This document shows, piece by piece, positions 1-6,816 of a DNA stretch of 64,000 bases. The stretch comes from PGYT01 sp963675055 (GTDB lineage: Bacteria > Bacteroidota > Ignavibacteria > Ignavibacteriales > Melioribacteraceae). A model generated the notes under the pieces. The model worked only from the letters and a program-made list of their open reading frames with translations, ran no database searches and was not told the origin of the DNA. Where the stretch lies: positions 620,001-684,000 of the forward strand of contig CAXXJE010000001.1 in the NCBI GenBank assembly GCA_963675055.2. The letters run 5' to 3'. Each line of letters starts with the position of its first letter. Position 1 is the stretch's first letter. The position numbers and the translations under genes are program-made.

Positions 1-711
1 TGCAAGGCGAGTAACGGGTGGAAGGTCCTGGTTGAATTCCCTATTATCCTGCAGCGGTTTCTTCTCGAAAACAGAGAACAGTCCTTCTTCAACATTAACA
101 GAAAGATCCTGCTTCTCCTTGCTCTGCTTAACGTTGCCGAAATTAACTGCGATAACATCCGACGATTCAACCGTAATTATTTTATAGTCCGTAATCTTTC
201 GGTTCCCTATTGCTACTGTAAGTTTATCTCTCAGCCTTTCGGGATTAACCGGATAATTGAAATATATATTTGCCTGAATGCTAAGTGTATACTTTTCATT
301 AGGCACTCTGGTCCAAAAAAAGTCTGCCTTTGTAACATCAAAGTCGGCTGTACTAAACTTAAAATTCCGTTCACTGAGTGTAAGTTGTTTTTCGAATAAA
401 ACTTTGTCGGTCAGTTCCGCCCTATAGTCCTGTATCGGTTCAAGTGCCGCCTCGGGGGAGAACAGAAGTGTTCGGCTGTCCAGCCATTTGAATTTGCCGG
501 GTATCGAAGGGGTGAATTTAATAAACTCATCATCAATCCATTGACCGGTTTTTTCACTTGGTGCAAGGTCGGTATTGAAATCCACCTGAAAAGTGGTAAG
601 TCTTTCTATCTTTCCTTCAGGCGTGAATTTAACACTAACTTCATTAGCTGTTGAACATGACATCACAATAAAAGCGATGACGAAAAGTAAACTCATAAAT
701 GCTGTTTTCAT
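1..711 (-). CDS. Alpha-2-macroglobulin-like lipoprotein, N-terminal part (truncated by window edge)
   Basis: An open frame of 237 codons runs without a stop from ATG at 711 to the first base of the window, so only the N-terminus is present. It begins with a lipoprotein signal: a hydrophobic stretch ending in V-M-S-C19, with Cys19 the likely lipidated residue. The next about 100 residues (WIDDEFIKFTPSIPG, FKWLDSRTLLFSPEAAL, then PIQDYRAEL) have the rhythm of the first macroglobulin (MG1) domain of bacterial alpha-2-macroglobulins of the YfaS family, which are periplasmic protease traps. The thioester and bait regions would lie outside the window. The assignment rests on this pattern only. It is divergent from the gene at 930, with 218 bases between them. 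Confidence 0.7.
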   Translation of the reverse strand, partial: MKTAFMSLLFVIAFIVMSCSTANEVSVKFTPEGKIERLTTFQVDFNTDLAPSEKTGQWIDDEFIKFTPSIPGKFKWLDSRTLLFSPEAALEPIQDYRAELTDKVLFEKQLTLSERNFKFSTADFDVTKADFFWTRVPNEKYTLSIQANIYFNYPVNPERLRDKLTVAIGNRKITDYKIITVESSDVIAVNFGNVKQSKEKQDLSVNVEEGLFSVFEKKPLQDNREFNQDLPPVTRLA

Positions 712-929
712 TTCCATCCTTAAGGCAGGTTAATTCAAATGTTTTATAAATCAATATAATAAATTAACAATAATTGAATAACTGCTCATAATAATATTCA
801 AAAAAAGCTGCCTGTTTGAGAATAATCAAAATTAGATTCTGTTTAGTGTTGTTATTTTAAAAACTAATTTGTTAAATTGACTTTTAATTCAGGCAACTAC
901 TCTCTTTTCAAACAAATTATTTTTCCAAG

Positions 930-1415
930 ATGAAAAATGAAACCGCAATAAAACTTATTGAGTTTATTGAAGAAATCGGCATTCCGGTAAGCGAGGGTAC
1001 AATTGAAGGCGATACTATAATTCCGGGAATATTTATAAAAGATGGCGGACTCCTTGTCGACGAAGAGAAACTCACTTACCCCGGTGATTTACTGCATGAA
1101 GCCGGGCATTTAGCAGTTAAACCCTCCTCGGAACGACCACATGTTACGGAAAATGTGGGGAACGATGGCGCTGAAGAAATGATGTCTATTCTGTGGTCTT
1201 GGGCTGCCGCCGTACACCTTAAGTTAGATCCTAAAATAGTCTTTCATGACGGCGGTTATAAAGGAGGATCTGACCATTTAATCGAGACTTTTACGAACGA
1301 AGCCTATATAGGCTTACCCATGCTGCAGTGGGTCGGTATGGCTGTTGATAAAGCAAACGCGGAAAAAGCCGGCATAAAACCTTTTCCCAATATGATTAAA
1401 TGGCTGAGAGATTAA
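930..1415 (+). CDS. Conserved hypothetical protein with HExxH motif
   Basis: A 161-residue soluble protein with no signal peptide. Residues 56-60 are H-E-A-G-H, the zinc-binding HExxH motif of metallopeptidases, set in a helix-like context (DLLHEAGHLAV). A clear third zinc ligand cannot be assigned; acidic residues and a histidine further on (ENVGNDGAEEM, HLIETF) are candidates. The rest is rich in Trp and Gly and does not recall a named peptidase family. The following dioxygenase-like gene starts 17 bases after the stop, so the two are probably co-transcribed. Upstream of the ATG there is no strong ribosome-binding site. It is called a putative metal-dependent protein; proteolytic activity is not shown. 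Confidence 0.6.
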   Translation: MKNETAIKLIEFIEEIGIPVSEGTIEGDTIIPGIFIKDGGLLVDEEKLTYPGDLLHEAGHLAVKPSSERPHVTENVGNDGAEEMMSILWSWAAAVHLKLDPKIVFHDGGYKGGSDHLIETFTNEAYIGLPMLQWVGMAVDKANAEKAGIKPFPNMIKWLRD

Positions 1416-1431
1416 TAAAACGGGAATCAAA

Positions 1432-2007
1432 ATGTCAGATAAAATTAAACTTCCGTTCAACTTCGATCCCGGGTTGCTAAAAAAAGACCTGAATGGAATC
1501 GGCAGCGAAGAATGGATCGGTCATTTTAATAAAACAAACTATAAAGGTGTTTGGAGTGTGGTACCCTTACGCGGACCTAAAGGAGCTACGCATCCCGTTC
1601 AGCAAATTGTATCTCTACCCGGCACATCAAAATATGAAGACACCTCTTATATGGAAAGATGTCCCAATATAAAAGAAGCAGTATATACGCTCAAATGCCC
1701 GTTCACCTCCATCAGGTTGATGAGTCTGCACGCCGGATCGGAAATTAAAGAACACAGGGATTATATGCTCGGGGTAGACTTCGGCGAAGTTCGCATTCAC
1801 ATTCCCGTTAAGACTAATGACAATGTTATATTCCTGCTCAAAGGTGAAAGAGTTAAAATGCTTGAAGGCGAAATGTGGTATCTAGATCTTAGTAAACCGC
1901 ACGCCGTTGAAAACAAAAGTTCCGAAGACCGGGTACATATAGTGATAGACTGTGTTGTTAATGATTGGCTGAAAAAATTACTTGAGAGTGAATCAGTTAA
2001 AACCTGA
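1432..2007 (+). CDS. Aspartyl/asparaginyl beta-hydroxylase-like dioxygenase
   Basis: A 191-residue protein of the Asp/Asn beta-hydroxylase fold (2-oxoglutarate and Fe(II)-dependent, cupin-like). The core runs from about residue 95 to 175. His108 in E-H-R-D and His157 in K-P-H-A-V fit the two iron-binding histidines, and Arg167 (D-R-V-H-I) fits the residue that holds 2-oxoglutarate. The phrase RLMSLHAGSEIKEHRDY is typical of the family. The substrate is unknown; relatives hydroxylate Asp/Asn or small molecules such as proline or lipid A acyl chains. It is coupled to the HExxH gene upstream (17-base gap). A long hairpin follows the stop codon. Confidence 0.8.
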   Translation: MSDKIKLPFNFDPGLLKKDLNGIGSEEWIGHFNKTNYKGVWSVVPLRGPKGATHPVQQIVSLPGTSKYEDTSYMERCPNIKEAVYTLKCPFTSIRLMSLHAGSEIKEHRDYMLGVDFGEVRIHIPVKTNDNVIFLLKGERVKMLEGEMWYLDLSKPHAVENKSSEDRVHIVIDCVVNDWLKKLLESESVKT

Positions 2008-2034
2008 GTTACTGCAACAGATTAAAATAATATG

Positions 2035-2073
2035 AGTACATACCGGGTTTGGTAAAACAATCCGGTATGTACT
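2035..2073. terminator. Bidirectional terminator hairpin
   Basis: Perfect 12-bp inverted repeat (AGTACATACCGG at 2035-2046 and CCGGTATGTACT at 2062-2073) around a 15-base loop. It lies in the 75-base gap between two convergent genes, the place expected for a shared terminator. The T-richness downstream is modest in both directions, so termination is inferred from the stem and its position. Confidence 0.7.
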
Positions 2074-2082
2074 GAAGTTTAT

Positions 2083-3228
2083 TTACTTAACCAATACCAT
2101 TTTTCCTACAGCGTTGTACTTGTCTCCCGCCTGCAGTTTATAGATGTACAAACCACTTGGGAGATTCTCAGCGTTGAATTCTATTCCGTATGTTCCCGGA
2201 GAGTATTCAGCATTTATAAGTTCCGCGACTTGCTCGCCGAGTGTATTATAAACCGACAAAATAACTTTGCTCTTTTCTGCTACTGAAAACCTGATCTGCG
2301 TAACAGGATTAAACGGATTCGGGTAATTCTGTGAAAGAGAAAACTCTCCCGGCAGATTGTCCGATTCGACGCCCGTTATGTTATCGGCATTTACATTTAC
2401 AGTCTCATTGTAATATTCAAATGTGCCGTCGGTATCTATTTGTTTTAACCGGTACAATAAGTTATCGGAGGGAATATTTTCATCAATATACTCGTACTGC
2501 TTAGGCGAGTTGCTGTTGCCGTGTCCAGGTACAACGCCAAGTACTTCCCAGTCCGAATTGCAATCCTCACCGCAATCGGTTTTCCGCTGGACTTCGAAGC
2601 CGTAGTTGTTAACTTCGGTGGCCGTTTCCCACAACAGTTGTACGGCATTGTCGAGTTTTACGGCTGTGAATGAGGTTAGTTCGACTGGTAAAGCTCCATC
2701 ATGAACAATATTATCTACCACAATATTCGCATTTCCGGATGTTGGAGTAATATCAATGGAAGTAATACCGGTAAAATTCAGTGTTACTGTTGCACCCGTA
2801 TTACCGTCTATACTATTCTCTGTATGAGATGAGCCGGTATTAGGTGTAAAGACCAAGTTATATGTTCCCCCCGTTACGACAGCAACACGCAATGTAGTTA
2901 TATTTACAGTACCTCCTCCATCAACTGAAAACGTTAAGGTTAACCCGGTACTAGTACTATTAGTTGTCCCCAACACATTTCCGGTTGTGCCGCCGAAACC
3001 ACCCCCTCCAAGAACGGAGATGTCATCGTTCAATGCACCGGAATAAGAAGAACCTGTTACAGTTACATCAGTACTATTTATGGTTATTGTCTGTGATCCG
3101 GTTGTAGGATCAACTCCTGTATTTGTTGTTCCGTCAGAAAAGTCAAATGTTCCGGTTTGAGCAGAAACAGTATAAACAGTTAAAAAGCAGACTGAAACAA
3201 TTAATGCCATTTTTTCAAATTTATTCAT
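2083..3228 (-). CDS. Secreted protein with T9SS C-terminal sorting domain
   Basis: Start taken at ATG 3228, which has an AGAGGT ribosome-binding site and gives a good signal peptide (residues 1-23, ending in TVSA-Q); a longer frame back to 3285 adds 19 unlikely residues. The mature N-terminal half is a low-complexity Thr/Gly/Ser/Asn-rich beta region (about 25-190). It is followed by LPVELTSFTA and a fibronectin-like segment with two close cysteines (CGEDC). Residues about 300-381 form the type IX secretion sorting domain: LSQNYPNPFNPVTQIRF, then GEQVAEL and PSGLYIYKL. The protein is therefore exported across the outer membrane and probably cell-attached or released. It is last in a minus-strand run after three tail-collar genes, 75 bases from the nearest. 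Its function is unknown. Confidence 0.85.
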   Translation of the reverse strand: MNKFEKMALIVSVCFLTVYTVSAQTGTFDFSDGTTNTGVDPTTGSQTITINSTDVTVTGSSYSGALNDDISVLGGGGFGGTTGNVLGTTNSTSTGLTLTFSVDGGGTVNITTLRVAVVTGGTYNLVFTPNTGSSHTENSIDGNTGATVTLNFTGITSIDITPTSGNANIVVDNIVHDGALPVELTSFTAVKLDNAVQLLWETATEVNNYGFEVQRKTDCGEDCNSDWEVLGVVPGHGNSNSPKQYEYIDENIPSDNLLYRLKQIDTDGTFEYYNETVNVNADNITGVESDNLPGEFSLSQNYPNPFNPVTQIRFSVAEKSKVILSVYNTLGEQVAELINAEYSPGTYGIEFNAENLPSGLYIYKLQAGDKYNAVGKMVLVK

Positions 3229-3303
3229 ATATACCTCTAAATAGATTGTATGATTGTCATTCCGCTCCCGCTGATACAACCACAAAACGTATATTGTCCC
3301 CTT

Positions 3304-3924
3304 CTAGTTCCTCGGTGGATATATTTCATCCAAGCAAATGATAAAATTCATTACCGTAAAAGGCTGAACAATATAAAAATGCTGAGAAGATCCGTTATCC
3401 AGAACCTGTATGTTTCCCGGACTGCTTGTCAGATCAAGTTCAACTTCAGCTAAATATTTCCCGCTTTCAGGCGAATCATAATATAGATTTAGAGAACTGC
3501 CGGAAGGTCCGAGGTATTTCCCACTCGGCATATTCCCTGATGGAACTAATCCGCTGCCGTCGTTAACTTCTAATTCCACCGTTCCTGCCCCCAGACCGCC
3601 TGGCGAAAAAACTGCTGTATGCGTATGTACAGGCATTTGGCTTTCGGCAAGCGTAACAGTTTCCGAACCGCCTAACTCACCGAGAGTATAGTTATCCAAA
3701 CCCGGCCCCTCTCCTTCACCTACCGGCACACGTCCCTGCAGATTCGGCAATCCGAAAGATACTCTGCCGTCGCCGCCGTAAGCAGTTCCTAATAATGAAA
3801 ATAATGCTTGATTGTCATTTATAGCAAGTAACTGCCCGTGACAGAACGTCCAGCCTCTCGGGGCAAAATTTGGCGCCCATAAATCTATTGAGCCAGTATA
3901 CGCGCTTCCTTGTGCTGCTGCCAT
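3304..3924 (-). CDS. Phage tail-collar domain protein (MdpB-like), copy 3
   Basis: A 206-residue protein with an N-terminal tail-collar domain: FAPRGWTFCHGQLL near residue 20, then LFSLLGTAYGGDGRVSFGLPNLQGRVPVGEG. This is the pattern of microcystin-dependent protein B and of the collar of phage short tail fibres. The middle part (MPVHTHTAVFSP) is also typical, and the C-terminal 80 residues (NDGSGLVPSGN, YLGPSGSSLNLYYDSP) are shared with the two neighbouring copies. A strong AAGGAGT site precedes the ATG. It is the third of three tandem paralogues and lies 97 bases from the second. There are no other phage structural genes nearby, so a prophage is unlikely. Its role is unknown; a beta-rich trimeric surface or fibre protein is a fair guess. 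Confidence 0.85.
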   Translation of the reverse strand: MAAAQGSAYTGSIDLWAPNFAPRGWTFCHGQLLAINDNQALFSLLGTAYGGDGRVSFGLPNLQGRVPVGEGEGPGLDNYTLGELGGSETVTLAESQMPVHTHTAVFSPGGLGAGTVELEVNDGSGLVPSGNMPSGKYLGPSGSSLNLYYDSPESGKYLAEVELDLTSSPGNIQVLDNGSSQHFYIVQPFTVMNFIICLDEIYPPRN

Positions 3925-4021
3925 ATTAAACTCCTTATATTAAATTTCTCTTTTATTTTAATTTTATTCCAATTTTTTCATAAGCTCATTCCTGCACGTA
4001 CGAAAGTCACAGAACTTCGAA

Positions 4022-4639
4022 TTAGTTTCTGGAAGGATAAATTCCTTCAGTACAAATAATAAAATTGACAACCGTATAAGGCTGAACCAATGTAAACGAG
4101 TTGGTACCGCCGGTATTACCAACTACAATGCTTGCGCTGCCGCCTGTTAGAAAAATCTGGGCGCCTGCTAAGAATTTACCGCTGGTCGGCGAATCATAAT
4201 AAAGGTTTAAACTGCTTCCCGAAGGTCCGAGATGTTTCCCCTCTGGCAAATTTCCGGACGGAACTAATCCCTGTCCGTCGTTAACTTTAATTTTTGCTTT
4301 GCCTGTTGCTGCCTCCGGTGTATAAACGGCTGTGTGAGTATGATGAGGCATTTCCGCCAGATTAAGAGTATGTTCCTCGGAACCTCCTCTGAATCCGAGG
4401 TTATAACTTCTTCCCCCCGGCAGAGTGCCGTGTCCGACCGGGACTCTTCCTCTCATATCCGGGAGTCCGAAAGTTGTTCTTCCATCACCTCCGAAGTTTG
4501 TACCGAGTAAGGAAAACAAAGCTGTATTTTGCGCTATAGGCATTATCTGCCCGTGACAAAACGCCCAGTTGCGCGGCGCGAAATTCGGACCCCATAAGTC
4601 AACTGAAGCTAATAAAGCACTACCATCAACTGCTGCCAT
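4022..4639 (-). CDS. Phage tail-collar domain protein (MdpB-like), copy 2
   Basis: A 205-residue paralogue of the flanking genes. The collar motif FAPRNWAFCHGQIMPIAQNTALFSLLG is followed by FGGDGRTTFGLPDMRGRVPVGHG, EMPHHTHTAVYTP and the shared C-terminal stretch (GPSGSSLNLYYDSP). It keeps the Cys at FCHG seen in copy 3; copy 1 has FCYG. Its AAGGAGT ribosome-binding site is almost identical to those of the other two copies, as if gene and leader had been duplicated together. The gap of 104 bases to copy 1 is AT-rich and holds nothing else clear. Function unknown. Confidence 0.85.
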   Translation of the reverse strand: MAAVDGSALLASVDLWGPNFAPRNWAFCHGQIMPIAQNTALFSLLGTNFGGDGRTTFGLPDMRGRVPVGHGTLPGGRSYNLGFRGGSEEHTLNLAEMPHHTHTAVYTPEAATGKAKIKVNDGQGLVPSGNLPEGKHLGPSGSSLNLYYDSPTSGKFLAGAQIFLTGGSASIVVGNTGGTNSFTLVQPYTVVNFIICTEGIYPSRN

Positions 4640-4743
4640 AAAAAACTCCTTTTATTTAAATGTAACTAAATACACATCATCTTAAGCTTTCGATAAAGAT
4701 TCACCAAGTGTTTTAATCTTATTATAATAAATACAACCTCATG

Positions 4744-5361
4744 TTAATTCCGAGGAGGATATATACCGCTATCAACCAGCATAATATAATTAAGAACGGT
4801 ATACGGCTGAGTTATATAAAAACCCTGTGAGCCGCCGTTATTTCCCAATACCACACTACCGGGTACTCCTGTGATCTCAACATCGGCATCCGCCAGGTAT
4901 TCATTTTGTGCAGGCTGGTCATAGTAAAGATTAAGCGAACTGCCCGAAGGTCCTAGGTACTTACCGTCCGGCTGATTGCCGGAGCCAACCAATCCGTCGC
5001 CATTGAATACTTCAATATCAACTTCACCTGTTAAGGGTTGGTGCTGACTAAAAGTGGCTGTGTGTTTATGTGTGGGAAGATTAAGGAGACTCAGCACTCT
5101 GTATTCGGATCCTCCAATTGCTCCTAACGGATAGATCTGTGTCCCGGGGCTCTGTCCTTCTCCGATAGGAACACGTCCCCGCATATCCGGCACACCAAAA
5201 GTAACTCTTCCATCGCCGCCGTAGATAGTGCCGATAAGAGAAAAAAGGGCATTGTATTGCGAAATACTAAGTAGTTGTCCGTAACAAAATGTCCAGAAAC
5301 GCGGATTAAAACTTCCCGCCCAGAGTGAAACAGAACTTAAATAATCATCAGTTGATGCCAT
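4744..5361 (-). CDS. Phage tail-collar domain protein (MdpB-like), copy 1
   Basis: A 205-residue protein, first of the three tandem paralogues in transcription order. The collar segment is SFNPRFWTFCYGQLLSISQYNALFSLIG and IYGGDGRVTFGVPDMRGRVPIGEG. Its C-terminal region again has DGLVGSGNQPDGKYLGPSG and LNLYYDQP. By eye it is the most divergent copy, with PTHKHTATF in place of the usual HTHTA. An AAGGAGT site lies before the ATG. The GNAT-type gene ends upstream, 39 bases away, suggesting one transcript of five genes from 6249 down to 2083. No signal peptide is visible in any of the three copies. Confidence 0.85.
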   Translation of the reverse strand: MASTDDYLSSVSLWAGSFNPRFWTFCYGQLLSISQYNALFSLIGTIYGGDGRVTFGVPDMRGRVPIGEGQSPGTQIYPLGAIGGSEYRVLSLLNLPTHKHTATFSQHQPLTGEVDIEVFNGDGLVGSGNQPDGKYLGPSGSSLNLYYDQPAQNEYLADADVEITGVPGSVVLGNNGGSQGFYITQPYTVLNYIMLVDSGIYPPRN

Positions 5362-5400
5362 ATTATACTCCTTTAGTTTGTAAAAGAATAGTTAGTTTTG

Positions 5401-6249
5401 TTACCCTATTTCCATACTTAAAAAACTGAAACAATTTTCAAACAAAACCTTATGTTCATTCCCGTTGTACATTCTTACTGATTCACCTATAACTTTTAAT
5501 CCTAGTTCTTTCGCCAAATTTTTTCCACCCTTATTGGGCTCAGGCATATCAAGAAAATAGGGCGTTCCTTTTTCAAAATGTGTAGCAAGTGATATTAGCA
5601 GATCCTTTGCCGAATCAACATCACTGCTCAAGAGGGGGGCAAGCCGGTAACCTTTGCTGCATGGTTTGAATAATCCAACGCCATGGAACTCATTTTCAAG
5701 ATGCTTACAGAGCAGCAGGCTTTGCGGCTGATTTATCCAATGACTTGTAAATAATTTCCTGTCATATGGAATAATATTGCGTATGTAATCATAAAGGTCT
5801 TCGAAATCGAGACTGAACGGACTTTTAATATCGCTTCCCATTTTCAGTTCGCCATCGGATTCACCCTCATAATGAATTATCTTAAATGCAGATTTAAACC
5901 CGGCATCTTCGTACATCGATATCTGATCTTCTCTGCAATTCAGACCGATATTTAAATCCCCCGCATACTCCATAATGACGGATAATAATTTTTCCGATAA
6001 TCCGTGATTCTTCATATTCGGCATCACGATGTGAAGCCCTAAAAATCCCAGTTGCTCGGGGTATTTCACAAGGGATATTGTTCCTGCAACCTGGGAATCG
6101 AACAATGCGGCAATAGATCCGTTCGGGTCGGCCTTAAACATAAATTCACCATCGCTTAATCCGGGATTCCTGCCGTCCACATCGGCAATCCGGTCGGTAA
6201 TTTGCATTTCATCCAATGCAAGATTTCTGATTGTCATTTTGTTTTCCAT
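5401..6249 (-). CDS. GNAT-family N-acetyltransferase (two-domain)
   Basis: Start placed at ATG 6249 (MENKMTIRNLAL); the frame extends 17 residues further upstream but that extension is hydrophobic and unlike the family. The N-terminal 130 residues look like a GNAT fold (MTIRNL, GTISLVKYPEQLGFLGLHIVMPNMKNHGLSEKLL, YEDAGFKSAFKIIHYEGE). The acetyl-CoA loop, usually R/QxxGxG/A, reads K-N-H-G-L-S and is degenerate. A second domain (about 145-282) resembles the C-terminal acetyltransferase-like half of YitH-type proteins. It lies directly upstream of the three collar genes and is probably in their operon. The substrate is unknown. Confidence 0.7.
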   Translation of the reverse strand: MENKMTIRNLALDEMQITDRIADVDGRNPGLSDGEFMFKADPNGSIAALFDSQVAGTISLVKYPEQLGFLGLHIVMPNMKNHGLSEKLLSVIMEYAGDLNIGLNCREDQISMYEDAGFKSAFKIIHYEGESDGELKMGSDIKSPFSLDFEDLYDYIRNIIPYDRKLFTSHWINQPQSLLLCKHLENEFHGVGLFKPCSKGYRLAPLLSSDVDSAKDLLISLATHFEKGTPYFLDMPEPNKGGKNLAKELGLKVIGESVRMYNGNEHKVLFENCFSFLSMEIG

Positions 6250-6816
6250 AGACCTGTATTGTTTGTTCAAGAAATACCTTAACAAATAAATGCGGATCAA
6301 AAGGTGGAAAGAGAACCTTTTAAAAGCAAACTTTCATTAATACTTAAATGGTATAGCCCATACTTCCGAACAGCAATGAGTGCTGTCTCTAACAATTTCT
6401 TATAACAGTATTTTTGTATTCCCGTGAGAAAACATCCAAGAGGAGGATAAGCGGTCTTAAATTAATACGTATTATTTTAAGAGTCAACAATAAAACAGTT
6501 TTTAAATATTACTTTAATATTATCTTTATAAATCGTACGGGATATCCAATTTGATTTACTGTTCTATTCGGCAAAATCTTAAATTAATCCTTATGTAAAA
6601 AAAATTGAATTTATACATTCAATTTTCTTATTTGAGAATTTACACCAGCAACTTCTTAGATTTTGCAATTTATTCGTCTGTTTTCGTTAAATAACCTTTC
6701 TCCCTGCGTAATATTAAACCAAGTTTTCTGGCAAACGATTTGCTTGTATTTACAATAAAACGACCGAATTTCAATTCGATCACAAAATCATATGTTTTAT
6801 AGGAGTAAATTAGATA
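6250..6816. promoter_or_regulatory. 567-base intergenic region before mutAB, with two inverted repeats
   Basis: This divergent spacer is AT-rich and holds no convincing gene. Two dyads stand out: a perfect 10-bp inverted repeat with 6-base loop (AAAATTGAAT at 6601-6610 and ATTCAATTTT at 6617-6626), and a shorter CGAATT-TC-AATTCG at 6765-6778, about 40 bases before the mutA start. The second is well placed to be an operator for the mutase operon. No cobalamin riboswitch features (no GCCACTG box) were found. Promoters for both directions must lie here but cannot be pinned down. Confidence 0.4.

Noticed and set aside
3304..5361. Prophage remnant
   Set aside because: Only tail-collar proteins are present; no integrase, terminase, capsid, portal or lysis genes, and flanks are ordinary chromosomal genes.
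6250..6816. Cobalamin riboswitch before the B12-dependent mutase genes
   Set aside because: Looked for the conserved B12-box and GCCACTG core; neither is present, and the spacer is mostly AT-rich.
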